Part shown: piece by piece, positions 15,900-24,543 of the stretch
Layout: each line of letters begins with the position of its first letter
Position numbering within the stretch: the stretch's first letter is position 1
Assembly: GCA_031179305.1 (NCBI GenBank)
Contig: JAPSHX010000004.1
Span: 124,001-188,000, forward strand
From: Paenarthrobacter sp.
GTDB taxonomy: Bacteria > Actinomycetota > Actinomycetes > Actinomycetales > Micrococcaceae
Direction: 5' to 3'
DNA length: 64,000 nucleotides
Notes under the pieces: generated by a model
Databases searched by the model: none
What the model was told of the DNA's origin: nothing
Seen by the model: the letters and a program-made list of their open reading frames with translations, nothing else
Made by a program: the position numbers and the translations under genes

Positions 15900-17630
15900 C
15901 TAGAAGAGGAAGTAGCGCTGCGCCATGGGCAGCACGTCGGAGGGCTGGGAGGTGACCTCGACGCCGTCGACCGTCACTTTGTAGGTTTCGGGGTCGACAG
16001 CGATGTCCGGGGTTTCGCCGTTGTATTTGAGGTCCGCTTTGGTGAGGTTGCGGATGCCGGTGACGGGTTTGATGATGCGTTCGAGGCCGAGCTGGGCGGG
16101 CACTCCGGCGTCGATGGCCGCCTTGGACAGGAACGTGATGGACGTTTGTTGGAGGGCTCTGCCGTACGTGGCGAACATGGGCCGCATGGTGCGTGGCTGC
16201 GGTGTGGGGATGGAAGCGTTGGCGTCGCCCATGAGCGCGTAGGCGATTTGTCCGCCTTTGATGACGAGTTCGGGTTTCACGCCGAAGAAGGCGGGATCCC
16301 AAAGGACGAGGTCCGCGAATTTGCCCTCCTCCACGGAGCCGATGACGTCGGCCATGCCTTGGGCAATGGCCGCGTTGATGGTGTATTTGGCGACGTAGCG
16401 TTTGAGGCGGAAATTGTCGGATTCGGCGGAACCGTGCACGGCGCCGGACGGATCGTGTAGGACACCGCGTTGACGTTTCATGGCGTCCGCTACTTGCCAG
16501 GTGCGGGTGACCACTTCGCCCACACGTCCCATGGCTTGGGAGTCGGAGGACGTGATGGCGAAGATGCCGAGGTCGTGCAGGACGTCTTCCGCGGCGATGG
16601 TTTCGGCTCGGATTCGTGAGTCTGCGAAGGCCACGTCTTCAGGGATGTCCGGGTTGAGGTGGTGGCAGACCATCAGCATGTCCAGATGCTCTTCGATGGT
16701 GTTTCTTGTGTACGGCAGCGTGGGGTTGGTGGAGGCGGGAAGCACGTTGGGCAGGCCGGCGATCTTGATGATGTCCGGAGCGTGGCCACCGCCTGCGCCT
16801 TCGGTGTGGAAGGTGTGAATCACGCGCCCGTCGATTGCCCGGATGGTGTCTTCCACGAAGCCGCATTCGTTGAGGGTGTCGGTGTGAATGGCAACCTGGA
16901 CGTCGTATTCGTCGGCAACCCGCAGCGACATGTCGATGGACGACGTTGTTGATCCCCAGTCCTCGTGGACTTTGAGCCCGACGGCACCGGCGCGGACCTG
17001 CTCTGCGAGGGGCTCGACGGCGGACGCGTGACCCTTGCCGAAGAGGCCGATGTTGACGGGGAGTCCCTCGGCAGCTTGAAGCATCCGGGAAATGTGCCAG
17101 GCGCCGGGTGTGATGGTGGTGGCTTTGGTTCCTTCGGCAGGGCCGGTGCCGCCGCCGACCATTGTGGTGATGCCGTTGCACAGTGCGGCTGGCACTTGTT
17201 CCGGGGAGATGAAGTGGATGTGGGTATCGATGCCGCCGGCGGTGAGGATTTTCCGTTCACCGGCGATGATTTCCGTGCTGGCACCGATGATGATGTCCAC
17301 ACCGTCAGTGATCTGCGGGTTGCCGGCCTTGCCGATTTTGAAGATGTGCCCGTCCTTAAGGGCAACGTCGGCTTTGTAGATGCCCGTGTAGTCCAGGACG
17401 ATCACATTGGTGATCACTGTGTCCGGGATGTCCTCCGAGCGGATGAGCTGGCCGTTCTGACCCATGCCGTCGCGGATGACCTTGCCCCCGCCGAAGACCA
17501 CTTCTTCGCCGTAGGCCGTGTGGTCCTTCTCGATTTCGAGGAACAGTTCGGTGTCGGCCAAACGGATGGAGTCACCGGTGGTCGGGCCGTACAGCTCGGC
17601 GTACTGTTTGCGGGGAATCTCGAAGCTCAT
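15900..17630 (-). CDS. ureC: Urease alpha subunit (catalytic)
   Basis: The 576-residue catalytic subunit hydrolyses urea to ammonia and carbamate in the cytoplasm. All active-site residues are visible: His137 and His139 (GGIDTHIHF), the carbamylated Lys220 (GLKVHEDWG), His249, His275 ([15 protein letters not shown]), flap Cys322 (MVCHHLNP) and Asp363 (SSDSQAMG). The length is normal. The ATG at 17630 overlaps the ureB stop by 4 nt. Order ureA-ureB-ureC-ureE-ureF-ureG-ureD is standard for actinobacteria. Confidence 0.98.
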   Translation of the reverse strand: MSFEIPRKQYAELYGPTTGDSIRLADTELFLEIEKDHTAYGEEVVFGGGKVIRDGMGQNGQLIRSEDIPDTVITNVIVLDYTGIYKADVALKDGHIFKIGKAGNPQITDGVDIIIGASTEIIAGERKILTAGGIDTHIHFISPEQVPAALCNGITTMVGGGTGPAEGTKATTITPGAWHISRMLQAAEGLPVNIGLFGKGHASAVEPLAEQVRAGAVGLKVHEDWGSTTSSIDMSLRVADEYDVQVAIHTDTLNECGFVEDTIRAIDGRVIHTFHTEGAGGGHAPDIIKIAGLPNVLPASTNPTLPYTRNTIEEHLDMLMVCHHLNPDIPEDVAFADSRIRAETIAAEDVLHDLGIFAITSSDSQAMGRVGEVVTRTWQVADAMKRQRGVLHDPSGAVHGSAESDNFRLKRYVAKYTINAAIAQGMADVIGSVEEGKFADLVLWDPAFFGVKPELVIKGGQIAYALMGDANASIPTPQPRTMRPMFATYGRALQQTSITFLSKAAIDAGVPAQLGLERIIKPVTGIRNLTKADLKYNGETPDIAVDPETYKVTVDGVEVTSQPSDVLPMAQRYFLF

Positions 17631-17998
17631 ACAGCGTCTCCTTCCGAAGCAGCCCCGCTCAGCGAAGCAGTCCCGCTCAGGCGAGTGCCGCCGTCGAGCT
17701 TTCCATTGACCGCGTTACTGAGCCCGTGCACCTCACGCGTCCCGGCTAGCTCAATCAACTGGACCGTCTTCTTATCACCGGGTTCAAAGCGTGCTGCCGT
17801 GCCCGCGGGGATGTCCAGACGGCGACCGTAGGCGGCGTCGCGGTCGAACTCCAGGGCGCTGTTCGCCTCAGCGAAGTGGTAGTGCGAACCGATCTGGACG
17901 GGGCGGTCCCCGCGGTTTACGACCTCGACGGCGATCGTCGCACGGCCGCTGTTGCACGCGATGGAACCGGGCTGGAGCCTGTATTCACCGGGGATCAT
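17627..17998 (-). CDS. ureB: Urease beta subunit
   Basis: The 123-residue structural subunit has the start [19 protein letters not shown], the conserved [19 protein letters not shown] and [15 protein letters not shown]. It forms the (UreABC)3 enzyme with the subunits on either side. The ATG at 17998 is 8 nt after the ureA stop, and the stop overlaps ureC. The C-terminal 20 residues are Gly/Ser/Ala-rich, as often in this subunit. Confidence 0.97.
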   Translation of the reverse strand: MIPGEYRLQPGSIACNSGRATIAVEVVNRGDRPVQIGSHYHFAEANSALEFDRDAAYGRRLDIPAGTAARFEPGDKKTVQLIELAGTREVHGLSNAVNGKLDGGTRLSGTASLSGAASEGDAV

Positions 17999-18006
17999 GG
18001 GGGCTC

Positions 18007-18309
18007 CTAACGGATGGGGTTGTGGACTGTGACGAGCTTGGTGCCGTCCGGGAAGGTGGCTTCGATCTGGACGTCGTGGATCATCTCCGGTACGCCTTCC
18101 ATCACGTCTTTCCGGCGGAGCAGGGTGGTTCCGTAGCTCATGAGCTGGGCGACTGTCCGGCCGTCGCGGGCGCCTTCGATGAGCTCGTAGCTGATGATCG
18201 CCACGGCTTCGGGGTAGTTCAGCTTTAGTCCTCGCCCTTGGCGGCGCCGCGCGAGGTCGGCGGCCACCACGATCATGAGTTTCTCCTGCTCACGGGGCAA
18301 AAGATGCAT
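18007..18309 (-). CDS. ureA: Urease gamma subunit
   Basis: The 100-residue subunit begins [20 protein letters not shown] and has [20 protein letters not shown] and [14 protein letters not shown], all standard. The ATG at 18309 is chosen because AAGGAGTAACC precedes it and the family starts here; the frame could extend to 18333. It is the first gene of the urease operon, so the promoter lies in the ~200 bp shared with the divergent flavin reductase. Confidence 0.97.
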   Translation of the reverse strand: MHLLPREQEKLMIVVAADLARRRQGRGLKLNYPEAVAIISYELIEGARDGRTVAQLMSYGTTLLRRKDVMEGVPEMIHDVQIEATFPDGTKLVTVHNPIR

Positions 18310-18417
18310 GGTTACTCCTTGGACGCCGGACACCTGGACGATTTGTGACCAGCGTAGGGAGCAGAAGTTTCGGCTACGTTTCCAAATCGTCTCAGTCGAG
18401 GGTCGGTTTCTCAGGAA

Positions 18418-18448
18418 TTGACCTCAACTTAAGTTGAGGTCCTAGCCT
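18418..18448 (+). promoter_or_regulatory. SoxR/MerR-type promoter with 19-bp spacer
   Basis: -35 TTGACC (18418-18423) and -10 TAGCCT (18443-18448) are separated by 19 bp that are filled by a perfect palindrome, ACCTCAACTTAAGTTGAGGT and one flanking base pair (18420-18441). A stretched spacer with a central dyad is the hallmark of MerR-family activation, and CCTCAA-N6-TTGAGG matches the SoxR box. It points to the flavin reductase 67 bp downstream. No MerR gene is in the window. Confidence 0.65.
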
Positions 18449-18514
18449 CGATCAGGTGCGTGCCTGCAAGATGCGCCATGCCCAACTCACTTCCAGTCCC
18501 ACGAAGGTGTATGA

Positions 18515-19036
18515 ATGACCCACCCCAAGCCCCCGTTATCCGAACCAGTCGGCCAACTCTTCAAGGCCGCTTTTCGCGATCATCCGGCAGGAGTCTCCAT
18601 TGTCACCGCAACGGGACCTGAGGGAGCAGTGGGATTGACGGCGTCCTCGGTGGCATCGGTGGCAGTGGATCCGCCCACTCTGGCGTTCTCTGTGACCAGC
18701 GGCCGTTCGGCTTCACACATCGCAGCCGCCCAAACAATCGTGGTCCACTTGGTCGGAGCCGAACAGCTCGATCTCGCGCGGACCTTCGCGGACCCATCAG
18801 CCCCGCGCTTCACGGACTCCATGGACTGGGAAGTGCTGCCCACGGGAGAGCCCCTGCTCAAGGAGGCCGTGTGGGCATTGCGGTGCGAAATCATCCACCG
18901 GGCACCGCTGGGCGGCTCTGTGTTGCTGGCTGCGAGGGTTTTGGACATCCGGTCCAACCCGTCAGGCTCAGCTCCGCTTGTTTACCACGACCGGGAATTC
19001 CACACCGTGTTCCGGAGCGTGTCAGCCGTGGCTTAG
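18515..19036 (+). CDS. Flavin reductase-like protein (FMN-binding split barrel)
   Basis: The 173-residue protein belongs to the flavin reductase/HpaC family: FRDHPAGVSIVTATGPEGAVGLTASS is the FMN-phosphate region, followed by VDPPTLAFSVTSGRSAS, and HDREFHTV near the end matches the usual C-terminal His motif. Members reduce FMN/FAD with NAD(P)H, often for a monooxygenase. It stands alone behind a SoxR-like promoter, so redox stress induction is inferred. Its last 15 bp overlap the 3' end of the convergent heme oxygenase. Confidence 0.88.
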   Translation: MTHPKPPLSEPVGQLFKAAFRDHPAGVSIVTATGPEGAVGLTASSVASVAVDPPTLAFSVTSGRSASHIAAAQTIVVHLVGAEQLDLARTFADPSAPRFTDSMDWEVLPTGEPLLKEAVWALRCEIIHRAPLGGSVLLAARVLDIRSNPSGSAPLVYHDREFHTVFRSVSAVA

Positions 19037-19681
19037 CTGCAGGTACCGGTCCATCAGGTCCACGAAAACCTGCCGGTTGGTTTCGAAGGCCACTTCGGCG
19101 TGATGAAGAATTTCCTGCTTCTCGGTGTCCGAGAAATCAGCCTCGTCCAAGTGACTGCGGTATGAGTCCTTGTACGGTTTGATCTTCCCGATCCCGTCAA
19201 AAGCGTAGAAGTTGAGCCCCTCAGGCCTGAGATCGTAGTGGCGCTGAACAAGAGCGGAGATGATCTGCCCGCCCGACAGGTCACCCAGATACCGAACGTA
19301 GTGGTGCGCCATGAGATAGGTGGCCGAGCCCGGACCGCGTGCAGCGAGCTCGTCGGCGTACGCCTGGGCGCCTGCCGTCACGTGCAGTTCGCCTATGGCC
19401 AGCTTCCGCTCCCATTCGTCCCCGTAGTGGACCGCCAAGTCCTTTTGCAGTGCAGGGACCCGCATGAGTGCTGGGTCCGTAAAGGGTGCGAGACGGGGGT
19501 CCTGGTTGACATCCAACGCTGACTCCAAAGCCCTGTAGATGAAGAAGTTCTGCAGCAACATGGCTGCTACCTGATTCGCCTCCAACCGGCCGGCCAGCAA
19601 TTCAGTGACAAATCCAGCCTGCTCGGCATGCTCGTGCGCGGAGGCTGTATGGCTTTTGAGCTCCTCGGAAAAGGCGGTCAT
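19022..19681 (-). CDS. Heme oxygenase (biliverdin-producing)
   Basis: The 219-residue alpha-helical enzyme cleaves heme to biliverdin, CO and Fe2+. The proximal heme ligand is His16 in HTASAHEHAEQ, and the distal helix is YVRYLGDLSGGQII. FYAFDGIGKIKPYKDSYR and the C-terminal FETNRQVFVDLM also match the HmuO/HO-1 type. It is likely used for iron release or heme defence. It is monocistronic, with a short dyad TGACA-CTC-TGTCA about 45 bp upstream. It converges on and overlaps the flavin reductase, which could be its electron donor (inference). Confidence 0.95.
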   Translation of the reverse strand: MTAFSEELKSHTASAHEHAEQAGFVTELLAGRLEANQVAAMLLQNFFIYRALESALDVNQDPRLAPFTDPALMRVPALQKDLAVHYGDEWERKLAIGELHVTAGAQAYADELAARGPGSATYLMAHHYVRYLGDLSGGQIISALVQRHYDLRPEGLNFYAFDGIGKIKPYKDSYRSHLDEADFSDTEKQEILHHAEVAFETNRQVFVDLMDRYLQLSHG

Positions 19682-19726
19682 AGGGTGCTCCAGTCGTCAA
19701 GCGAAACGGACCAAAAGGCTGTTTGA

Positions 19727-19739
19727 TGACACTCTGTCA
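19727..19739. promoter_or_regulatory. Small dyad upstream of heme oxygenase
   Basis: TGACA-CTC-TGTCA is a perfect 5+3+5 dyad 46 bp before the heme oxygenase start on the minus strand. The size suits a TetR- or DtxR-like operator half, but no regulator gene is adjacent and the match to a known iron box is poor. Confidence 0.3.
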
Positions 19740-19868
19740 CAGTGCGGGTAGAGGGTAAAGGTTTTGTGCTGGTTCACGAGCGCACTTGGCCGTTCTGCCT
19801 ATGAACGGCACCTCCACTGCCTGGATGATGCCGGGAAGCCCCCTCAATTCAAGCGTCTCACTGCGGTG

Positions 19869-20978
19869 TCAGGCGTCCGGATTCTTGCGCAGGTACTCGC
19901 GGAGGCCGGGAATGGCAAAGTCAACCTTGCCATGTCCGGTTGATTCTATGAGGCCGGCGTCAAGAAGCCGGTTCCTATACTTCGCAACGAGGGTTGGCCG
20001 GGATCCTGTGCGGTGGATGATGTCGGCCGTCGTTGATTGTCCGTCATCTATGGACATGGCATGGAGGAATTCACGGTCCTTAGCTGAGGCTGCTGCGAGG
20101 GCTGCTTCAATGACGACGCGTTCGTTGCGTCGGATGCCGGCCGCTATGGCTCTGTCAACCGCGTCAGAAGAGAGTGTTCCGTTGTTCTTCTCAGCTTCTC
20201 GCCAGAGGAAGTAGCCGATGAGCTGGATCAGGAAGGGGTATCCGCCTGAGGCGACTGCTGCCTCACGGACCAGCTCAGGCGGGATGCTGATTTCCGCGGC
20301 GCCGAACGTGTCGGTGTAGGACTTCTCGACGTCGCGGACAGCTGCGGCGTGCAGGTCGATTTTGTCGGCCCTGCGAAGGAACGTCGCAACACCTTCGTTC
20401 AGGAGGTCCGATACTGCTGCGGGCAGTCCTGCGAAGATCAATGCGATGGGTAGGCGGTCCTGGATGAAGTGCTGTACGTTGGCGGCCAGTTGGGCGAGTT
20501 CCGTACGATCAGCGGCGTGGATCTCATCCACCGTGATCAGCAGGCCCGTGCCGCGTTCATCAAGTAGCGCCAGCAGGGTTTCTCCCAGCTCACGCCAGTC
20601 GACCTGGCGTTCGGGTGTCAGCTGGCTGGTGATGCTGAAGCCGGCGATCGACAACCCGGTGATCCGGCGGCGGGATTCAGGGTTGTCAGCCAGTTCCTGG
20701 GTCAATCGGCGCATCTTCTCCCCAACGCGGCCCATGAATGTCCCAGTGGCAGTCTCGGCAATGACGGCCCACCCGTGTTCGCGGGCGATGTCGTGGGCTG
20801 CCCCCAGCATGACCGTCTTACCGATACCCCGGGCTCCAGTGAAGATGGACAGCAAACCAGGCGCACCTGAGCCGAGCTCAAGTCCGTATTCGAACTCGTC
20901 CAGAAGCCCGGAACGGCCAATGACTTCCGGCGGGGTAGCTCCGGCTGTGGGCCTAAAGGGATTCTCGGTCGTGGGCAC
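19869..20978 (-). CDS. AAA+ ATPase with C-terminal winged helix (Orc/Cdc6- or STAND-like)
   Basis: The 369-residue protein begins with a PEVIGRSGLLDEFEYGLELG linker, then Walker A GARGIGKT (near 50-57), Walker B LLITVDEIHAAD (near 150) and a sensor-like ALIFAGLPAAV. A helical lid follows (GGYPFLIQLIGYFLWREAE) and a winged helix in the last 90 residues (STTADIIHRTGSRPTLVAKY). This plan resembles Orc1/Cdc6-type or STAND regulators. GTG at 20978 is preceded by GGAGGGGACA. Immediately upstream are six tandem 9-bp repeats. No partner gene is adjacent. Cellular role is unknown. Confidence 0.75.
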   Translation of the reverse strand: MPTTENPFRPTAGATPPEVIGRSGLLDEFEYGLELGSGAPGLLSIFTGARGIGKTVMLGAAHDIAREHGWAVIAETATGTFMGRVGEKMRRLTQELADNPESRRRITGLSIAGFSITSQLTPERQVDWRELGETLLALLDERGTGLLITVDEIHAADRTELAQLAANVQHFIQDRLPIALIFAGLPAAVSDLLNEGVATFLRRADKIDLHAAAVRDVEKSYTDTFGAAEISIPPELVREAAVASGGYPFLIQLIGYFLWREAEKNNGTLSSDAVDRAIAAGIRRNERVVIEAALAAASAKDREFLHAMSIDDGQSTTADIIHRTGSRPTLVAKYRNRLLDAGLIESTGHGKVDFAIPGLREYLRKNPDA

Positions 20979-20995
20979 TGTCCCCTCCAGGATCA

Positions 20996-21050
20996 GGTGA
21001 ATCTAGGTGAGTTTGGTGAATTTGGGTAACGAGGTGAATATGGTGAATAT
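20996..21050. repeat. Six tandem 9-bp repeats upstream of the AAA+ gene
   Basis: Units in order: GGTGAATCTa (10 bp), GGTGAGTTT, GGTGAATTT, GGGTAACGA, GGTGAATAT, GGTGAATAT; consensus GGTGAATNT. The array ends 17 bp before the ATPase start codon and covers the expected promoter/leader of that gene. A 9-bp phase is shorter than a helical turn. It could be a cooperative autoregulatory operator or an iteron-like site. Confidence 0.75.
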
Positions 21051-21112
21051 TCCCATGCTAGCCCACCCTATCTAGGAAAGGAGTGTCCGAGTCTCCCAAT
21101 AGACGCCCCGGC

Positions 21113-22213
21113 TTAGTTGTTCCGCCCCCGCGCCGCCACCGTCCAATGCTCCACCACGGCCCCGGCACGGACCACAGTCACCTCATCAACGAGGTTCATC
21201 GTCAGACACACATGGTTGGGGATGACCCGGAGACGCGTGCCCAGGGGCGGCAATTCGGACGAATCCGGCCACACCACCGTGGCGTGGTGCTCGGACAGTG
21301 CACTGACGCGGGCCTCGGGGTATTCGGGAAGCCGCCCATATCCTGTGGCCCAGTCCGGGCGGTCACTGCCCAAGATCTTGCTCCCAGCGTCCACTACAAT
21401 CCGGCGCACGTTCCCGCCGCGGGCTTCGTGCCTGCTGACCACGGTAGCGGCGACGGTCAGCGCGACATCGTCCCAGCTGCAGCGTTCGAGTTCCAATTGC
21501 TGGGCGTCACCGAACACGTAAACTCCGGGGCGCAGTTCGGTTGCTGCGGATTCGCCGGAGATCAGGGCAGTAGGCGTGGATCCCCCGCTGATGGTCTTCA
21601 CGTCAAAGCCGGCCTGATTCAAAACTTCGGCGGCCGTCCCCAACGATTCATTCTCGTTGCTCGCCGCCCCGGCGGGCATGCCGGGCTTGTAGCTGTGCCC
21701 CGGGAAAGTAAAGACCCCTGCCACGTTCAGCCCGGCAGAAGCGGCGGCGCGCGCAACATCCACCACCTCGTCCGGCAGCACGCCGCTCCGGTGATGTCCG
21801 CTATCCACTTCGATCAGCACCTCAATGCTTCCGGCATCCGTACCCAGCTGGCGACCCATCGCCGTCGCACTTTCCGCTGAATCCACGCCGACCGCGAGAC
21901 GGCACTGAGCCGCCAAGGCGCGAAGCCGTTCCGCGTGGGACGCTTCCACCCAGAGCGGGTAGGCGATGAAGATGTCCGTCACGCCGTCCGCAGCGAAGAC
22001 CTCGGCCTCGCCGATCGTGGCCACAGTGATGCCAACGGCTCCCGCCGCGAGCTGCTTGCGCGCTATCTCCAGAGTCTTGTGCGTCTTCACGTGCGGACGA
22101 AGCCCCAGCCCGCGCCCGCGCATGCTCGACGCCATCCGTTCGATGTTCCGGTCCAAGACATCGACGTCGATCAGGACGGCAGGGGTGATGACTTCAGCGG
22201 GAATCACGTTCAT
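21113..22213 (-). CDS. PLP-dependent D-serine dehydratase / D-threonine aldolase-like enzyme
   Basis: The 366-residue protein is an alanine-racemase-type TIM barrel fused to a C-terminal D-serine-dehydratase-like barrel. PLP-binding Lys43 lies in RPHVKTHK, substrate-side motifs are VEVLIEVDSGHHRSGV and FTFPGHSY, and the C-terminal zinc ligands are His334 and Cys336 in IPNHVCLTMN. Such enzymes act on D-serine, D-threonine or related 3-hydroxy-D-amino acids. It is followed upstream by a LacI-type regulator on the same strand (48-bp gap), which may be cotranscribed. Exact substrate is not known. Confidence 0.85.
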   Translation of the reverse strand: MNVIPAEVITPAVLIDVDVLDRNIERMASSMRGRGLGLRPHVKTHKTLEIARKQLAAGAVGITVATIGEAEVFAADGVTDIFIAYPLWVEASHAERLRALAAQCRLAVGVDSAESATAMGRQLGTDAGSIEVLIEVDSGHHRSGVLPDEVVDVARAAASAGLNVAGVFTFPGHSYKPGMPAGAASNENESLGTAAEVLNQAGFDVKTISGGSTPTALISGESAATELRPGVYVFGDAQQLELERCSWDDVALTVAATVVSRHEARGGNVRRIVVDAGSKILGSDRPDWATGYGRLPEYPEARVSALSEHHATVVWPDSSELPPLGTRLRVIPNHVCLTMNLVDEVTVVRAGAVVEHWTVAARGRNN

Positions 22214-22261
22214 TCCTCAAACACTAACGGCCGGGACGCTGACCCCCCGAAGCCAAGCACC

Positions 22262-23266
22262 CTACGGCGCCGACTGCCTGACGCGCATCTCGAACGCCGC
22301 TTTCGGTTGCTGAACAGTGAGGGCGGCGTCCTTGCTTTCAATTCGCTGGATGAGGAGTTCGACGGCGCGCTCCGCAATTTCCGTCCGTCCCGGCGCCACA
22401 GTGGTCAACGACGGCGACGCGAACCGGGACTCATCAATGTCATCGAAGCCGGCCACGGCTATCTCTTCCGGGACTTTCCGGCCGCGAACCAGCAGTTCGT
22501 GCAGTGCCCCCAGGGCGAGGACGTCGTTAAGCCCGAAGACAGCGTCGAATTCCACACCGCTGTCCAGCAACCTCGCGGTGGCGTCCGCACCGGCGTCGCG
22601 CCGCCAATCGCAGGGGACCACCAGGGCCGGGTCGTACTCCACACCGGCGGCAGCGAGCGCAGCCCGGTACCCACGGAGGCGAAGGCCGTTGCTGCCGGTT
22701 TCATCGCCGTCGTGCGCTCCCAGGACTGCTATACGACGGCGGCCACCCGCCAGCAGGTGCGTGGTAACCGCGGCGGCAGCTTCCTGGTTTTGGATGAGGA
22801 CCATGTCCAAGCGTGGGTCCTGCACGAATTCGCCCAGGAGGACCAGCGGTTTCTTGCCGGCAGCAGAGATGATCTGCTCGGCGTCGAGCGCTAGCGGGAT
22901 GAAGAGGAGGCCGTCCGTGAGACTGCGAAACTGGCCTTGAAGCGCAGCTTTCTCATGCTCGGGCTCGTTGCCGGACTGCTCCACCAGGACACGGTAACCG
23001 CGGGCCCACGCCGCCTTCATGATGTCCGAGGCCAGCTCGGCATAGTAGGGGATGGAGAGGTCGGCGAGGACCAGCCCAAGCATGCTGGTCTTACCGGAAC
23101 GGAGACTGCGGGCCGTCAGATTGGTTTCATAACCGAGCTCGTCGATCGCCTCAAGGACGCGCTGCTTGGTGGCGGGTCGGATGAACTCGTAGTTGTTGAT
23201 GACGTTGGAGACCGTCTTTAGCGAGACTCCCGCCGCGCGTGCGACGTCGTTCATGGTGACGGCCAT
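22262..23266 (-). CDS. LacI-family transcriptional regulator
   Basis: The 334-residue repressor has the N-terminal HTH and hinge MNDVARAAGVSLKTVSNVIN and LTARSLRSGKTSMLGLV, and a periplasmic-binding-protein-like sugar sensor (GFDDIDESRFASPSLTTVAPG near the end). Its own upstream region holds two CAACG half-sites (around 23285-23310), which may allow autoregulation. The adjacent PLP enzyme is the closest candidate target. An operator-like dyad with an AACGTT core also stands before the arabinofuranosidase gene at 28.5 kb. Confidence 0.92.
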   Translation of the reverse strand: MAVTMNDVARAAGVSLKTVSNVINNYEFIRPATKQRVLEAIDELGYETNLTARSLRSGKTSMLGLVLADLSIPYYAELASDIMKAAWARGYRVLVEQSGNEPEHEKAALQGQFRSLTDGLLFIPLALDAEQIISAAGKKPLVLLGEFVQDPRLDMVLIQNQEAAAAVTTHLLAGGRRRIAVLGAHDGDETGSNGLRLRGYRAALAAAGVEYDPALVVPCDWRRDAGADATARLLDSGVEFDAVFGLNDVLALGALHELLVRGRKVPEEIAVAGFDDIDESRFASPSLTTVAPGRTEIAERAVELLIQRIESKDAALTVQQPKAAFEMRVRQSAP

Positions 23267-23540
23267 GCGGGTGCTCCTTCTCTACGTTGGTATACATCGT
23301 TGCAGATGGAGCGCCTTTATACGGCGTCCATCACGGCGGCGACTGCCTCGATTTCCACCAACGTCGTGATCTCCGGCTTCCGCCCTGTCATGTTCAATGG
23401 CATCGGCGTAGTGTCGGAGGTAGGAGATTTCGGGTGTGGCATTTGGTCCGGAGTTGAATATCCGGGTTTTGCGCGAACACGAGCGCACTGCCGCCCAGCC
23501 GGAGATGCGTGGACTCCGGTGTTGCTGGAATTGAGGCCGC

Positions 23541-24260
23541 ATGGCCCAGAGTGACGCAGTGCCCACAGCGGAACAGCTGCAGGACCTGCTTTTGGAAAGC
23601 CCGGGGTTCACCGAATTTCTTCTTGGACTGGCAACCATTTCGGCGTCCCTTCTTGGGGGTGACTCGCCCATGCTGTGCGCCATCACCGTGGAGCGCGACG
23701 GCGGCCCGTCCACGGTTGCGAGCAGCAATGACGCTGCCCGACGCCTGGATGAAAAGCAATACGAGTTCGACGACGGCCCCTGCCTTACGGCGCTCCGGCA
23801 ACAGCGCACGGTGCTGATTCCGGATCTGCAGTCCGATGAGTCCTGGCAGCACTATGCAAAGGCAATTTCGAATGAGGGCATCCGGTCTGTGCTGGCAGTC
23901 CCGATTCAGACCGATGACGGGTCAAAGTGCGCTCTGAATTGCTACTCCACGGAGTTGGGGACCTTCGGTCCGGACACTGTGGCCCGAGTGGAAAGCCATG
24001 CCGAATCGCTGTCAAGGATTCTCCGGCTGGCCCTTCGCATGCACGCCGAGGACCCCTATCCTGAACACCTACGGTCCGCATTCAAATCCCGCGCCATCGT
24101 GGACGCTGCGATCGCCCTGATCATGATGCAGAACCACTGCAACCGCGAATCTGCGCTCCGGCTCATACAAGTGGCCTCACGCCACAGCAACAAACGGCTT
24201 CATGACATAGCTGGAGACATCCTGGACCGCGCCGGCCGTATGGATCAGGAGGGAAGGTAG
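23541..24260 (+). CDS. GAF-ANTAR protein 1 (putative RNA-binding antiterminator)
   Basis: The 239-residue protein has a GAF sensor (about 15-165, with YEFDDGPCLTALRQQRTVLIPD) and a C-terminal ANTAR domain (about 178-232, AIVDAAIALIMMQNHCNRES). ANTAR domains bind paired hexaloop hairpins in nascent RNA and prevent termination. It is the first gene of a same-strand group with two more GAF-ANTAR genes. A small protein gene follows after 5 bp. The signal sensed by GAF is unknown. Confidence 0.9.
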   Translation: MAQSDAVPTAEQLQDLLLESPGFTEFLLGLATISASLLGGDSPMLCAITVERDGGPSTVASSNDAARRLDEKQYEFDDGPCLTALRQQRTVLIPDLQSDESWQHYAKAISNEGIRSVLAVPIQTDDGSKCALNCYSTELGTFGPDTVARVESHAESLSRILRLALRMHAEDPYPEHLRSAFKSRAIVDAAIALIMMQNHCNRESALRLIQVASRHSNKRLHDIAGDILDRAGRMDQEGR

Positions 24261-24265
24261 CTTTC

Positions 24266-24529
24266 GTGGACACCGAACCGTGGGAGGCATCGGAATACTA
24301 CGGGGAATTTGATCAACGTCTGCAGGCGTCTTGCAGATTCCAGATTGGAAATATCAGCCTTGATAGATTGTGGACCTACTACTTCGGGATTGGAGGAAAC
24401 GCCGACGAATTGGCTTTGGAGGCCTACCTTAACGAACTTCTGGCTCTAGCCCCGGGCCAGATGCAACTCGTAGACACTGCCTTGACGGAGCTCAGCTCTG
24501 ACGGTCGGACGGAACCGGCCGGGCAGTAG
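24266..24529 (+). CDS. Small protein paired with GAF-ANTAR 1
   Basis: 87 residues, acidic, from a GTG start with GGAGGGAAGG upstream. The central motif LWTYYFGIGGNADELALEAYL recurs as LWLQYFSIGGSVGEYEVEAYL in the protein at 26185, which also directly follows a GAF-ANTAR gene. No known domain is recognised. The tight spacing and the repeated pairing suggest that it works with, or is translated with, its GAF-ANTAR neighbour. Confidence 0.75.
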   Translation: MDTEPWEASEYYGEFDQRLQASCRFQIGNISLDRLWTYYFGIGGNADELALEAYLNELLALAPGQMQLVDTALTELSSDGRTEPAGQ

Positions 24530-24543
24530 TAAGGAAACACGCA

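Noticed and set aside
20996..21050. Treating the 9-bp tandem array as a CRISPR or a PHO box
   Set aside because: Units are contiguous without spacers, and the 9-bp period does not match the 11-nt PHO-box period seen at pstS.
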